Below, one piece after another: positions 56,177 through 64,000 of a DNA stretch of 64,000 bases. The position numbers were made by a program, and so were the translations under genes. The DNA is taken from contig NZ_BCXJ01000002.1 of assembly GCF_001598215.1 (NCBI RefSeq), positions 124,001-188,000 of the forward strand, given 5' to 3'. This DNA comes from Shouchella clausii. Lineage in GTDB: Bacteria; Bacillota; Bacilli; Bacillales; Bacillaceae_D. Position 1 is the stretch's first letter. The number at the start of each line of letters is the position of its first letter. A model generated the notes under the pieces. It had not been told where the DNA came from. It was given only the letters and a program-made list of their open reading frames with translations, and did no database searches.

Positions 56177-57127
56177 TTATTCAAGCAAGGTGACGGTCAC
56201 TTGTTGCCTGCCAAATGCATAAGCATCCGCTTCTGATTGCATATAGAGATCAATCTTTTGTCCTTTAATCGCCCCACCTGTATCTCCGGCAATCGCTTCC
56301 CCATACCCTTCTACATATACACGGCTGCCAAGAGGGATGACTGCTGGATCAACGGCTACCACTTTTTGATTTGGATTGGCACGCAAATCAATCCCCGTCG
56401 CTGTTGTGCCAGAACAGCCATTGCAATACGCTGTATAAGCAGTTGCTTCCATCTGAAAGGTCTTTTTCCCTTCGCTTTTGTGCGTAGAAGAAGGCGCGTT
56501 TGCTGGCTCTTCCTCTTTTTTCTCTGTTGGCTGCTCTACTTCAACGTTTGTGTTTTCGTTCAGTTCGTGTTCCTCTTCCACATTCTTGTTTTCATTTGCT
56601 TTCTCACTTGTTTTTTCTGGCTGCACAGTTGTAGGTTCTGCCCCACTATAATACAATGCTTTAAAGGTCAGCGGCCCAGCAATTCCGTCTGCCGCTAAGC
56701 CGTTCTGTTTTTGGAAAGCGATAACAGCAGCTTTTGTCAATACACCATAGTACCCGTCAAAATCTGCTTGGTAATATTGCAACTGCGCCAATTTTTGTTG
56801 GAGCATGTAAACAAGGGGCCCTTCGCTTCCTTCTTGTAATACAGCCATTGAACCAAGCGTTTGCACCCCAGCAATGCCGTCAACCAATAGGTTGTTGTCT
56901 TGTTGGAATTGCTTAACCGCTTCTACTGTCTTACTGCCATATGTATCGGACCGATCCTGATCCTCTAAGTAGCCATTCTCCACCAGATAGTCTTGTAGTT
57001 TCTCAACACGCTCGCTTTTTTCACCTTCGTTTATTGGACTGAATGTGTCGGCGTCTGCCAGTTCAGGTAAACTAATCAAACTAAACAAGAGTACGCTCAT
57101 AAAGAAGAAACAAAGTTTTATAGGCAT
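56177..57127 (-). CDS. Secreted PG_binding_1 x2 + 3D domain protein
   Basis: 316 residues. Signal peptide (LCFFFMSVLLFSLISLPELA). Two PG_binding_1 repeats at about 37-95 (EGEKSERVEKLQDYLVENGY) and 100-155 (VYMLQQKLAQLQYYQADFDG). A Glu/Asn-rich linker. The C-terminal 3D domain has the three Asp in VAVDPAVIPLG, AGDTGGAIKG and QKIDLYM, and CNGCSGTTATG before them. 3D-domain (MltA-like) enzymes are lytic transglycosylases or resuscitation factors. ATG 57127 has GGGGAG 8 nt upstream. Paralog of the next gene. Confidence 0.88.
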   Translation of the reverse strand: MPIKLCFFFMSVLLFSLISLPELADADTFSPINEGEKSERVEKLQDYLVENGYLEDQDRSDTYGSKTVEAVKQFQQDNNLLVDGIAGVQTLGSMAVLQEGSEGPLVYMLQQKLAQLQYYQADFDGYYGVLTKAAVIAFQKQNGLAADGIAGPLTFKALYYSGAEPTTVQPEKTSEKANENKNVEEEHELNENTNVEVEQPTEKKEEEPANAPSSTHKSEGKKTFQMEATAYTAYCNGCSGTTATGIDLRANPNQKVVAVDPAVIPLGSRVYVEGYGEAIAGDTGGAIKGQKIDLYMQSEADAYAFGRQQVTVTLLE

Positions 57128-57528
57128 GGTAAATCTCCCCTTAATTCCGGTGCTTTTTTCAACAGGTTCTCCTAAGTGGCGGCGGCGGCTTTCCTCGTAA
57201 GCAATAGTCAACTTGTTCGCCTCGCTTTCTCGTAATCTGCTACCATACCTACTCGCTCATGTCCCTCTTTAACCCTTGTTACAACCTTTTTAATCTGAAT
57301 GTAACTTGGCTGTAACATAACAACATGTGCCCAAGGGCGCGTCTTCCAGACTGTAGCCAAACGCTCGCATACATCGTCGTTTGCCTCGGTCATATGCTTT
57401 GAAACGGTCGTTTCATGCGCAAGAAAACCGTTGCTCATGAACCCCCGTTCTATTCGCATCTTCCCTTGGCTGCACTTCTTGTCTGACAAGCGGTTTCTAT
57501 CAGTCTGATTTTGTCGACTTCGTCGCCC
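57128..57528. other. Leader region between the 3D-domain paralogs
   Basis: No convincing gene. Holds the WalR-type box and a block (57482-57508) that resembles 56129-56155 after the first paralog (TCTGACAAGCG and TATCAGTCTGA), a trace of the tandem gene duplication. Confidence 0.5.
57300..57316 (+). promoter_or_regulatory. WalR (YycF)-type box
   Basis: TGTAAC-TTGGC-TGTAAC is an exact match to TGTWAH-N5-TGTWAH. It lies 173 nt upstream of the 3D-domain gene at 57127 but in the opposite orientation. Confidence 0.55.
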
Positions 57529-57560
57529 AAAAAAAACGATGCGCCCTTGGGCGCATCGTT
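57529..57560 (-). terminator. Terminator of 3D-domain gene 57573-58679
   Basis: 12-bp stem AACGATGCGCCC/GGGCGCATCGTT with a two-base centre and an eight-T run on the minus strand. Confidence 0.88.
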
Positions 57561-57572
57561 CGCATTTTCCTA

Positions 57573-58679
57573 TTAATTTAAGACAGTCACTTTGACAGTT
57601 TTACGGCCAAAATTAACGGCGTCGCTTTGAGATGGGACAAACACATCAATTTTGTTGCCGCTTATTGCACCGCCAGTGTCTCCAGCAATGGCTTCACCAT
57701 AACCTTCAACGTACACGCGGCTGCCAAGAGGGATGACACTTGGATCTACCGCTATCACTTTTTGGTTTGGATTCGCTTTTAGATCAATACCTGTTGCCGT
57801 TACACCTGAGCAGCCATTGCAGTCGGCTGAATAAGCGGTAGCTTCCATTTGATACGTAGCTGTGCCTTCTGTAGTCTTAGAGTCTTCTGTAGTTTTAGAA
57901 GTTTCTTCTGCTGGTTGTTCGCTTTTAGCAGGAGCTGATTCTTCTGCTGGCTCTTCTTTCTTACTTTCTTGCTGTGTCTCTGGTTCTGGTTCTGCTTTTG
58001 TTTGTGGTTCAGCTTGTGGTTCCTCTACCGGTTCTTCCTCTACTGTTTCAGGAACTGTTTCAGGCTGTTCTTGAGTCTGCTTTGCTTTCGGTTCTTCGCT
58101 TGCTTCTTCTGACTGTTGTTTTGGTTCAGCTTGCTTTTCTTCTACTTTTACTGGCTCGGCTGAAACTGACTTTTGGTTGTAATAGAGCTTGCTGTATGTA
58201 GCCGGGCCAGCTATACCGTCTACTTCAATCCCGTTGTCAGACTGAAAGTTTTTCACTGCCCGTTCCGTTAAGGAACCGAATAGCCCATCCACTTCGCCTT
58301 TATAATAGTTTAAGCTTAGTAATTGTTCTTGTAGTTCTTCAACTAATTTGCCTTCATCGCCATGTTCAAGGGCGTGCAAGGCACCTAGTGTTTGCAATCC
58401 AGCGATCCCATCAACAAGCAAGTCCTCAGATGCTTGGAATTCCTTAATCGCTGATGTCGTGGAGTTTCCAAATGTTCCGTTTATGTCTTCTTTATCAAAA
58501 ACCCCGTTGTCTGTCAAAAGTAGTTGCAATTGTTCCACTTGTTCGCCACTGTCGCCTTGTGAAAGGGTGCGGTCTGACATGGCGTTAGCCATTGTTGGTG
58601 CACTGAAGAAAATAACCCCTGCAGTCACAACTGGCAGCCCGATGCTGCGAAAGACTTTGAATGGAATTTGTTTTTTCAA
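57573..58679 (-). CDS. Secreted PG_binding_1 x2 + 3D domain protein (paralog)
   Basis: 368 residues. Signal peptide ending near MANAM. Two PG_binding_1 repeats at about 37-95 (LSQGDSGEQVEQLQLLLTDN) and 105-165 (EELQEQLLSLNYYKGEVDGL). A 105-residue linker that is almost only Glu, Pro, Gln, Lys, Ser. A C-terminal 3D domain nearly identical to that of the neighbour (ANPNQKVIAVDPSVIPLGSR, AGDTGGAISGNKIDVFV). TTG start with GGAGG 7 nt upstream. Tandem duplicate; only the linker differs strongly. Confidence 0.88.
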   Translation of the reverse strand: MKKQIPFKVFRSIGLPVVTAGVIFFSAPTMANAMSDRTLSQGDSGEQVEQLQLLLTDNGVFDKEDINGTFGNSTTSAIKEFQASEDLLVDGIAGLQTLGALHALEHGDEGKLVEELQEQLLSLNYYKGEVDGLFGSLTERAVKNFQSDNGIEVDGIAGPATYSKLYYNQKSVSAEPVKVEEKQAEPKQQSEEASEEPKAKQTQEQPETVPETVEEEPVEEPQAEPQTKAEPEPETQQESKKEEPAEESAPAKSEQPAEETSKTTEDSKTTEGTATYQMEATAYSADCNGCSGVTATGIDLKANPNQKVIAVDPSVIPLGSRVYVEGYGEAIAGDTGGAISGNKIDVFVPSQSDAVNFGRKTVKVTVLN

Positions 58680-59110
58680 AGTAGTGCCTCCTTCAATTAC
58701 TTGCTGATATGGATAGTAACAGTCTTCAGGCCAGGAGACAATCGTCTATCGCTCTTCTTAAACAACACGAAATCAAACTGTAATAAAAGTTAATTTAGAG
58801 ACATATAACTGGCACTTTCTTCCCTAGCCCTTCCTTCTGATTACACATTTACTCACAATTAGCCGTTTTTGTACATTTTTATGCCGTTCTTGTCATAGAA
58901 AGACGCTATATCCGAGGACACGAATGCAAATTCCGCTTATTTTTTGCTTAAATCCGCTTATTTCGCTCATTTTTGCGATTACAATTGAAACATAGCTGTC
59001 ATATAAGCACAATAAAAGAGCGGCTGCATAATCTGCACTAAACGCCTGATGGCCCATTCTAACGGAGTCCCCTTTAGGTCACGAAGCCTAAGAGGACGGA
59101 AAGAGGGATT
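58680..59110. other. 430-bp intergenic region with candidate RNA leader
   Basis: AT-rich. At 58929-58978 the string TCCGCTTATTT occurs twice in close succession. The right end holds the stem-loop at 59067-59097. No gene seen. Confidence 0.4.
59067..59097 (+). promoter_or_regulatory. Long stem-loop just before the methyltransferase gene
   Basis: GTCC.CTTTAGG and CCTAAGAGGAC pair around an 8-nt loop, ending 13 nt before the ATG and next to the ribosome-binding site (AGAGGG). It could be a regulatory leader; it does not match a riboswitch class known to me. Confidence 0.4.
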
Positions 59111-59830
59111 ATGGATTACACAGATATGTTAGCTGCATTTGGCATTGGCAGCGCCCACCCAGGAGGGTTTGCCGAGTCTAAAAAAATGATCATCAATATG
59201 GACATTGATGATCATACCGTCATCCTTGATTGTGGGTGCGGTACCGGGCAAACCGCTGCTTATTTAAAGCACATTTATGACTGCCACGTTTGGGCGATTG
59301 AGCAACACCCTGTCATGCTGGAAAAAGCGAGACAACGCTTTTCTGAACAAAATGTTGCTGTGTCTTTGTATGAAGGAACAATTGAAGCGATGGATTTCCC
59401 TAGTAATAGCGTCGATATTGCCTTATCGGAATCGGTGTTAGCTTTCCTTGATTTAGAGAAAGCGTTAAAAGAAATAAAGCGAGTCCTAGCCTTTAATGGG
59501 AAAATGTATGCGAATGAGCTTATATGCACACAATCTCTAACGACAGAGGAAATCGCTGAATTGAAAGATGGCTATGGCTTTCGATCACTCTTCACGGCCC
59601 AAGATTGGATAGCGGCTTTGACAGAGAATGGGTTCGGCCATGTAAAGATAGTAAAAGAAACAGTGGCGGAAGCGCTCCAACAAGATGAAAGCGATAAAGG
59701 CAATGACCTTATGCCATCACCGCTTCTTTCCCCCGATTGTTTTGCGCAAATGCAACAGCACCAAATGAGGATGGAAAAGTTCAGGACAAAACTTGGCCAT
59801 GCTTGGATTATCGCAAGTCGGTCAACTTAA
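59111..59830 (+). CDS. Class I SAM-dependent methyltransferase
   Basis: 239 residues. Motif I is VILDCGCGTGQTAAYL, motif II CHVWAIEQHPVMLEKA, post-II SLYEGTIEAMDFPSNSVD, then IALSESVLAFLDLEKAL. This is a UbiE/small-molecule type methyltransferase; substrate unknown. AGAGGGATT precedes the ATG. The stop codon lies inside a perfect hairpin. Confidence 0.85.
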   Translation: MDYTDMLAAFGIGSAHPGGFAESKKMIINMDIDDHTVILDCGCGTGQTAAYLKHIYDCHVWAIEQHPVMLEKARQRFSEQNVAVSLYEGTIEAMDFPSNSVDIALSESVLAFLDLEKALKEIKRVLAFNGKMYANELICTQSLTTEEIAELKDGYGFRSLFTAQDWIAALTENGFGHVKIVKETVAEALQQDESDKGNDLMPSPLLSPDCFAQMQQHQMRMEKFRTKLGHAWIIASRST

Positions 59831-59847
59831 GGTTTCTTAAGTTGACC
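59820..59847 (+). terminator. 12-bp perfect hairpin over the methyltransferase stop
   Basis: GGTCAACTTAAG, 4-nt loop GTTT, then the exact complement. Without a T-run, so it may be an mRNA-stabilising element or weak terminator before gndA. Confidence 0.5.
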
Positions 59848-59923
59848 AGCTTGCTGAAAAACGCTTACATATGGTATGTTCATATCGATTTATATGAAAG
59901 CAAGTTTGGAAAGGAAGAAGAAT

Positions 59924-61333
59924 ATGGCAAAGCAAAATATTGGCGTCGTCGGCGTCGGTGTCATGGGACGCAGCCTAGCTTTGAACTTTGAAAGCAAAGG
60001 GTTTTCTGTCTCTCTTTATGACGTCTCAGAAGAACGGATCAAAGAAATTCTTGACCACAACAAAGGCAAGCGTTTAGTCGGTACTTTTTCATTAGAAGAG
60101 TTTGTTCATTCTTTGGAAAAGCCGCGCAAAATTATGCTTATGGTTCAAGCAGGCCAAATCACAGATCAAGTAATTGATTCCTTAATCCCGCTATTAGATA
60201 AAAAAGATATTCTCATTGATGGCGGCAACACTTATTATACCGATACAATACGCCGTTCCCAAACAGCAGCTGAGCATGGGATTCATTTTATCGGCACAGG
60301 CGTTTCCGGAGGTGAAGAAGGGGCGCTAAAAGGCCCGTCCATTATGCCAGGTGGGCAGAAAGAAGCCTATGAACTCGTCAAACCAATGTTTGAAAAAATT
60401 GCGGCTCAAGTAAATGGCGAGCCTTGCACGACTTACATCGGTCCCAATGGAGCCGGCCATTATGTAAAAATGGTCCATAATGGCATTGAATATGGGGATA
60501 TGCAACTGATTTGCGAAGCCTATTCGCTATTAGTAAACGTGCTCGGCCTTAACGCTGAAGAGTTGCACAGTGTGTTTAAGGAATGGAATGAAGGAGAACT
60601 CGATAGTTATTTAATTGAGATCACCGCCGATATTTTTACAAAAGTAGATGAAGAAACAGGAAAATCCATGGTTGATGTGATTTTGGATACAGCCGGTCAA
60701 AAAGGGACTGGAAAATGGACAAGCAAAAGCTCACTTGATCTAGGCGTACCTCTCCCTGTTATTACTGAATCGGTCTTTGCCCGCTTCCTTTCCGCTATGA
60801 AAGAAGAACGCGTTAAAGCGAGCCAAATATTGTCTGGCCCAGAGAAAAAACCATTCACAGGTGATAAGCAGGCATTAATCGAACGAATTCGCCAAGCGTT
60901 GTATTTCAGTAAAGTCCTTTCCTATGCCCAAGGATTTTCGCAGCTAAAATCAATGTCCTTAGAAATGAATTGGAACCTTCAGTACGGGGAAATCGCAAAA
61001 ATTTTCCGTGGCGGCTGTATTATCCGCGCTGCCTTTTTGCAAAACATCACGGATGCATTCGAGCGCGACGCCAACTTAGACAACTTGCTGCTCGATCCGT
61101 ACTTCGAAAACATTTCCAGAAAGTATCAACAAGCACTGCGCGAAGTGGTAGCTCTAGCAGTTGAATACGGCATCCCAGTACCTGGGTTTTCGAGTGCTAT
61201 TTCTTATTATGATAGTTACCGAAGTGAGCGTCTGCCAGCTAACTTGCTCCAAGCGCAACGGGATTACTTTGGCGCCCATACGTATCAACGCATTGACAAA
61301 GAAGGCGTTTTTCATACAAATTGGCTTGACTAA
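59924..61333 (+). CDS. gndA: 6-phosphogluconate dehydrogenase (decarboxylating, GndA type)
   Basis: 469 residues. NADP site [20 protein letters not shown], the substrate motif [36 protein letters not shown] and catalytic [20 protein letters not shown] are all present. The length equals GndA of B. subtilis (469). Oxidative pentose phosphate pathway: 6-phosphogluconate to ribulose-5-phosphate. ATG 59924 has GGAAGGAAG upstream. zwf lies nearby on the other strand. Confidence 0.95.
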   Translation: MAKQNIGVVGVGVMGRSLALNFESKGFSVSLYDVSEERIKEILDHNKGKRLVGTFSLEEFVHSLEKPRKIMLMVQAGQITDQVIDSLIPLLDKKDILIDGGNTYYTDTIRRSQTAAEHGIHFIGTGVSGGEEGALKGPSIMPGGQKEAYELVKPMFEKIAAQVNGEPCTTYIGPNGAGHYVKMVHNGIEYGDMQLICEAYSLLVNVLGLNAEELHSVFKEWNEGELDSYLIEITADIFTKVDEETGKSMVDVILDTAGQKGTGKWTSKSSLDLGVPLPVITESVFARFLSAMKEERVKASQILSGPEKKPFTGDKQALIERIRQALYFSKVLSYAQGFSQLKSMSLEMNWNLQYGEIAKIFRGGCIIRAAFLQNITDAFERDANLDNLLLDPYFENISRKYQQALREVVALAVEYGIPVPGFSSAISYYDSYRSERLPANLLQAQRDYFGAHTYQRIDKEGVFHTNWLD

Positions 61334-61406
61334 GGCGGCTCATAACAGCAAAAGAGCTTGGTCTAACTATTACCAAGATCTAAACTGAAAAAAGTTAGAT
61401 AAATTA

Positions 61407-61448
61407 GAGGACATAACATATTGTATATGACTAATATGTTATGTCCTC
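61407..61448. terminator. 16-bp perfect inverted repeat between gndA and the ClbS-like gene
   Basis: GAGGACATAACATATT, 10-nt loop, exact complement. Convergent gene ends suggest a bidirectional terminator, though no T-run is present. Confidence 0.55.
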
Positions 61449-61487
61449 CCTCATTCAGCTAACACACCGATATTTAAGTAATTTATT

Positions 61488-62015
61488 TCACAACTCTTGC
61501 TTTTCCCCTACTTTTATGGCCTTCGCAATAACTTCACATTTTTTTATAGCCCAATTGTAATGATTAAAAGTGTTTGCTGCAAAATAGCTATATAAGTTAC
61601 TTGTTTTAGTCCATTTATAATATTTTTTTGTCATGATTTCTTCATTTGTATGTAATCGAATTAGATCCATTACTCTTTCATGACTTAACTTCAACTTTTT
61701 TATTGCTTGATTTAATGTTACATCTTGATAATTTTCCCAAATTTGCATATTAAGTAACTCGATCGTTCTCCATTTATAACCTGGTGCAGGCATAAATGGA
61801 ACATCTCCATCCATACCCTCTCTATACCATCTCTCAAGCATTGTGTGCCATTCATACAGATGCATGATGATATCACGGAAATTCTTGTCTCTTTCGTGAG
61901 TTTCAATCGTAATAGTCCGTTTTCTGCTAGGCACTGATTCAATTATTTCAAGCAGCGCTTTAAAACTTTTGTCGCTATCCAATAATAGAGTTTCTTTTTC
62001 GCTTTTCGCTACCAT
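61488..62015 (-). CDS. ClbS/DfsB family four-helix bundle protein
   Basis: 175 residues, DinB-like bundle. KFKALL-like opening (SFKALLEIIESVPSRKRTIT), DIIMHLYEWHTMLERWYREG, PGYKWRTIELLNMQIWENYQ and YFAANTFNHYNWAIKKCEVI are ClbS/DfsB blocks. ClbS hydrolyses colibactin in E. coli for self-protection; members without a toxin cluster are common and of unknown role. No toxin genes are near. ATG 62015 has AAAGGGAG 6 nt upstream. It is AT-richer than gndA and zwf, which suggests insertion between them. Confidence 0.85.
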   Translation of the reverse strand: MVAKSEKETLLLDSDKSFKALLEIIESVPSRKRTITIETHERDKNFRDIIMHLYEWHTMLERWYREGMDGDVPFMPAPGYKWRTIELLNMQIWENYQDVTLNQAIKKLKLSHERVMDLIRLHTNEEIMTKKYYKWTKTSNLYSYFAANTFNHYNWAIKKCEVIAKAIKVGEKQEL

Positions 62016-62068
62016 TAAAATCTCCCTTTTTACTAGTATCATACTATGTACAGCCTAATCTAAATAAC

Positions 62069-62116
62069 AAAAAAGAGGATATATGCTCATATAATGAACA
62101 TAATATCCTCTTTTTT
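62069..62116. terminator. Bidirectional terminator at the end of zwf
   Basis: AAAAAAGAGGATAT (62069-62082) pairs with ATATCCTCTTTTTT (62103-62116) around a 20-nt loop. Confidence 0.8.
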
Positions 62117-62154
62117 GTTTTGTCTATTCAATTTTTCAGCCAAGCTTTTTTATT

Positions 62155-63642
62155 TTACATTTCTTCAACAGGCCACCATGAAAAGCCGTCTGCTTCAAGA
62201 AGCTCATCCGCTTCTTTTGGCCCCATCGAACCTGCTCTATATGCTGGCAGCTTTTCTCCATTTTCTGACCACGCTTTGGAGATCGCATCGACAAGGGACC
62301 ATGACAAACTGACTTCATCCCAATGGGCAAAGTTTGTTGCATCGCCCATCATGCAATCAAAGAGCAAACGCTCATATGCTTCAGGCGTGTTAAACCGGTC
62401 TTCGCTATCATGCCGGTATTGCAAATGGACAGGCGTCGTGTCTGCCGAGCCAATCTTCTTGCCGTTCAAAACAATCGTCATGCCTTCATCAGGCTGAATA
62501 TGGATAATCAACAAATTCGGCCCAGTCTGTTTGTTTTCCTTGCTATACAGATTTAAAGGCAGTTCCTTAAATTCAACCACGATTTTCGTTGACTTCACCG
62601 CCATCCGCTTTCCAGTACGGATATAAAAAGGCACGCCTGCCCAGACATGATTGTCAATCATTAACTTTGCTGCAACATAGGTCTCTGTTTTTGACGAGTC
62701 GCTTACATTTTCTTCTTCCAAATAGCCAATCACTTCTTGGCCGTTGATCTCCCCTCGGCCATATTGCCCCCGTACAACATTTTCCTTAATGCTCTCGCCG
62801 ACAATCGGGCGCAACGCGCGTAACACTTTAATTTTTTCGCTACGAATATCATCCGTTGACAAGCGAAGAGGTACATCCATTGCCAAGAGTGACACCATTT
62901 GCAGCATATGGTTTTGCACCATATCACGAAGGGCTCCTGATTTTTCATAATAGCCGCCCCGTCCTTCTACACCGAGCTGCTCACTGGAAGTCACTTGAAT
63001 ATTAGCGATATGTCTATTGTTCCACAATGAACCGAATAAAGCATTGGCAAAACGGATCACTTGAATGTTTTGCACCATTTCTTTTCCTAAATAGTGGTCG
63101 ATCCGGTAAATTTCATCTTCTGAAAACGCCTGGCGTATTTCGTCATTTAAACGGATGGCCGACTGCAAGTCTGTCCCAAAAGGTTTCTCAATCACAAGAC
63201 GAGTCCATCCTTGCGTGTCCTTTAGCCCTTCGTTATGTATTGACTGAGCAATTTGCCCAAAAAATTCAGGTGCCATTGCCATATAAAAAATTCGGTTTCC
63301 AGGGATATGGAATGTCTCATCCAAAATGTGCAACTTGTCATTCAGCTCGCTATAGGAATCCTTGTTGGTGACGTCAAATGATAGATAGGAAAAATGCTTT
63401 AAAAATGGTTCGGCGACTTCAGGAGTTTGCTCGCCGAGTTCTTCTTGGATCGATTCCATAACGACTGTTCTTAGTTTTTCATCATCCCATTCACGGCGCC
63501 CTAAACCCACTACAGCAAAATGTTCGTTCAAATTGCCTTTTCTGTATAAATTGTATATAGACGGAAACAATTTTCGTTTCGCTAAATCACCTGTAGAGCC
63601 GAAAATAACAAAAACCGCTTCCGCTTGTTCGATCTGGTTCAT
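62155..63642 (-). CDS. zwf: Glucose-6-phosphate 1-dehydrogenase
   Basis: 495 residues. NADP motif FVIFGSTGDLAKRKLFPSIY, the active-site RIDHYLGKEMVQNIQVIRFA with catalytic His, and late GVPFYIRTGKRMAVKST. First step of the oxidative pentose phosphate pathway; gndA nearby supplies the third. ATG 63642 has AAGAGG 9 nt upstream and begins the conserved part, so the ATG at 63690 is not used. Confidence 0.95.
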   Translation of the reverse strand: MNQIEQAEAVFVIFGSTGDLAKRKLFPSIYNLYRKGNLNEHFAVVGLGRREWDDEKLRTVVMESIQEELGEQTPEVAEPFLKHFSYLSFDVTNKDSYSELNDKLHILDETFHIPGNRIFYMAMAPEFFGQIAQSIHNEGLKDTQGWTRLVIEKPFGTDLQSAIRLNDEIRQAFSEDEIYRIDHYLGKEMVQNIQVIRFANALFGSLWNNRHIANIQVTSSEQLGVEGRGGYYEKSGALRDMVQNHMLQMVSLLAMDVPLRLSTDDIRSEKIKVLRALRPIVGESIKENVVRGQYGRGEINGQEVIGYLEEENVSDSSKTETYVAAKLMIDNHVWAGVPFYIRTGKRMAVKSTKIVVEFKELPLNLYSKENKQTGPNLLIIHIQPDEGMTIVLNGKKIGSADTTPVHLQYRHDSEDRFNTPEAYERLLFDCMMGDATNFAHWDEVSLSWSLVDAISKAWSENGEKLPAYRAGSMGPKEADELLEADGFSWWPVEEM

Positions 63643-63870
63643 CTTTTTACCTCTTTTCTTGACTGTCTTTTTCTTTCGCTCGCTAAGCAATTGGCAATAG
63701 GTGTTTGTTGCCCTCCCCCATTATACCGAAAATGTTGCTCAGACAGCTAAAATTTGCTTAGCAACCGTCTAACTTTCTCCCTTTAATGCTTTGCTGTACT
63801 TATTTAAAAAGATTTTTTCTATTATACACTTGATTAACGGCAATTGCACTCCTTGTTTTTTTGTGCTGGA

Positions 63871-63979
63871 TTGATTTAACAGCCCCATCCCGCTATACAA
63901 TAGGCTCAAGCTGTGGTATAGTAGGAACTGCCTTAATATTTTCCCCGACATTCTGCCTTTTCCCAGCAGAATGTTTTTT
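63871..63979 (+). ncRNA. Candidate small RNA or attenuated leader
   Basis: A sigma-A-type promoter (TTGATT 63871-63876, 17-nt spacer, TATACA 63894-63899) is followed about 45 nt later by a strong terminator: ACATTCTGC/GCAGAATGT (63948-63974) with TTTTTT. The RNA would run from about 63906 to 63979 (roughly 75 nt) and encodes no clear peptide. It could be a leader of a gene beyond the window. Confidence 0.45.
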
Positions 63980-64000
63980 ATGTTTAGCGTCTTCCTCTCG

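Noticed and set aside
57208-57489. 93-codon minus-strand frame between the 3D-domain paralogs
   Set aside because: Unlike any family I know, weak start context, and it covers the WalR-type box and the leader of the next gene; treated as non-coding.
57862-58201. Long plus-strand frames rich in Ser/Val/Leu opposite the 3D-domain gene
   Set aside because: Antisense shadow of the Glu/Pro/Gln linker; low-complexity coding always opens such frames.
61407-61448. Terminal inverted repeat of a miniature transposon
   Set aside because: Only one copy with both arms together and no target-site duplication; a terminator hairpin between convergent genes is simpler.
63769-63951. 60-codon minus-strand frame at the right edge
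   Set aside because: No ribosome-binding site and it overlaps a better promoter-terminator unit on the other strand.

Overview
The window looks like chromosomal DNA of a low-to-moderate GC, endospore-forming member of the Bacillaceae, most like the alkaliphilic Shouchella (Bacillus) clausii group. This rests on recognisable Bacillus gene sets: a SigY-type sigma operon, YkoEDC with a TPP riboswitch, mccAB, MneP, SpoIISA/SpoIISB and WalR-type boxes before cell-wall genes. The species assignment is inference; no rRNA or other marker gene is present.

Layout. 1-5 kb: a GPP34-family gene cut by the window edge, small hypotheticals and a broken nucleoside-deoxyribosyltransferase-like gene. 5-14.9 kb: an accessory stretch rich in regulators and decay. 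It holds an AraC-domain fragment with an in-frame stop, an AraC regulator, a six-gene SigY-type operon in permuted order, an MFS efflux pump, a PadR/DUF4188 pair under a 32-bp palindrome, and an AraC/GyrI-like regulator. 15-22.9 kb: a MetP/MetS-type NSS transporter with its 38-residue subunit, a MIP18-family Fe-S protein, a DMT permease, YebC, ExoA, D-serine dehydratase and an HAD phosphatase. 22.9-30.2 kb: a complete petrobactin (3,4-catecholate siderophore) operon, asbABCDEF on the minus strand, with a Fur-like box, plus a heme monooxygenase gene with its own Fur-like box. 30.4-36 kb: mccAB, two luciferase-like monooxygenases, and a spoIISA toxin gene followed by an easily missed 48-residue spoIISB-like antitoxin gene. 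36-46.7 kb: TetR plus Eis-like GNAT, an NlpC/P60 hydrolase, a LOG-type protein, AAG, the ykoEDC ECF transporter with TPP riboswitch and terminator, an HAD phosphatase, a branched-chain aminotransferase and MneP. 46.9-55.7 kb: an AT-richer glycoside island (GH1, ROK kinase, GPH symporter, AraC; DUF5605 hydrolase, Gfo/Idh oxidoreductase, GH43 remnant) with several cre-like sites. 56-64 kb: two tandem PG_binding/3D-domain secreted proteins, a methyltransferase, gndA, a ClbS/DfsB protein, zwf, and a candidate small RNA at the right edge.

How genes work together. Iron: asbABCDEF makes petrobactin and the HmoA-like enzyme releases heme iron; both carry Fur-like boxes. Sugar: zwf and gndA supply the oxidative pentose phosphate pathway. 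The island imports a beta-glucoside by symport, phosphorylates it with a ROK kinase and cleaves it with a GH1 enzyme. The SigY-type operon keeps an exact TGAACG-N16-CGTC promoter. However, its yxlE gene is disrupted by a perfect 115-bp tandem duplication and its yxlG gene by an in-frame TGA. All calls are by reading the sequence; no database search was run.
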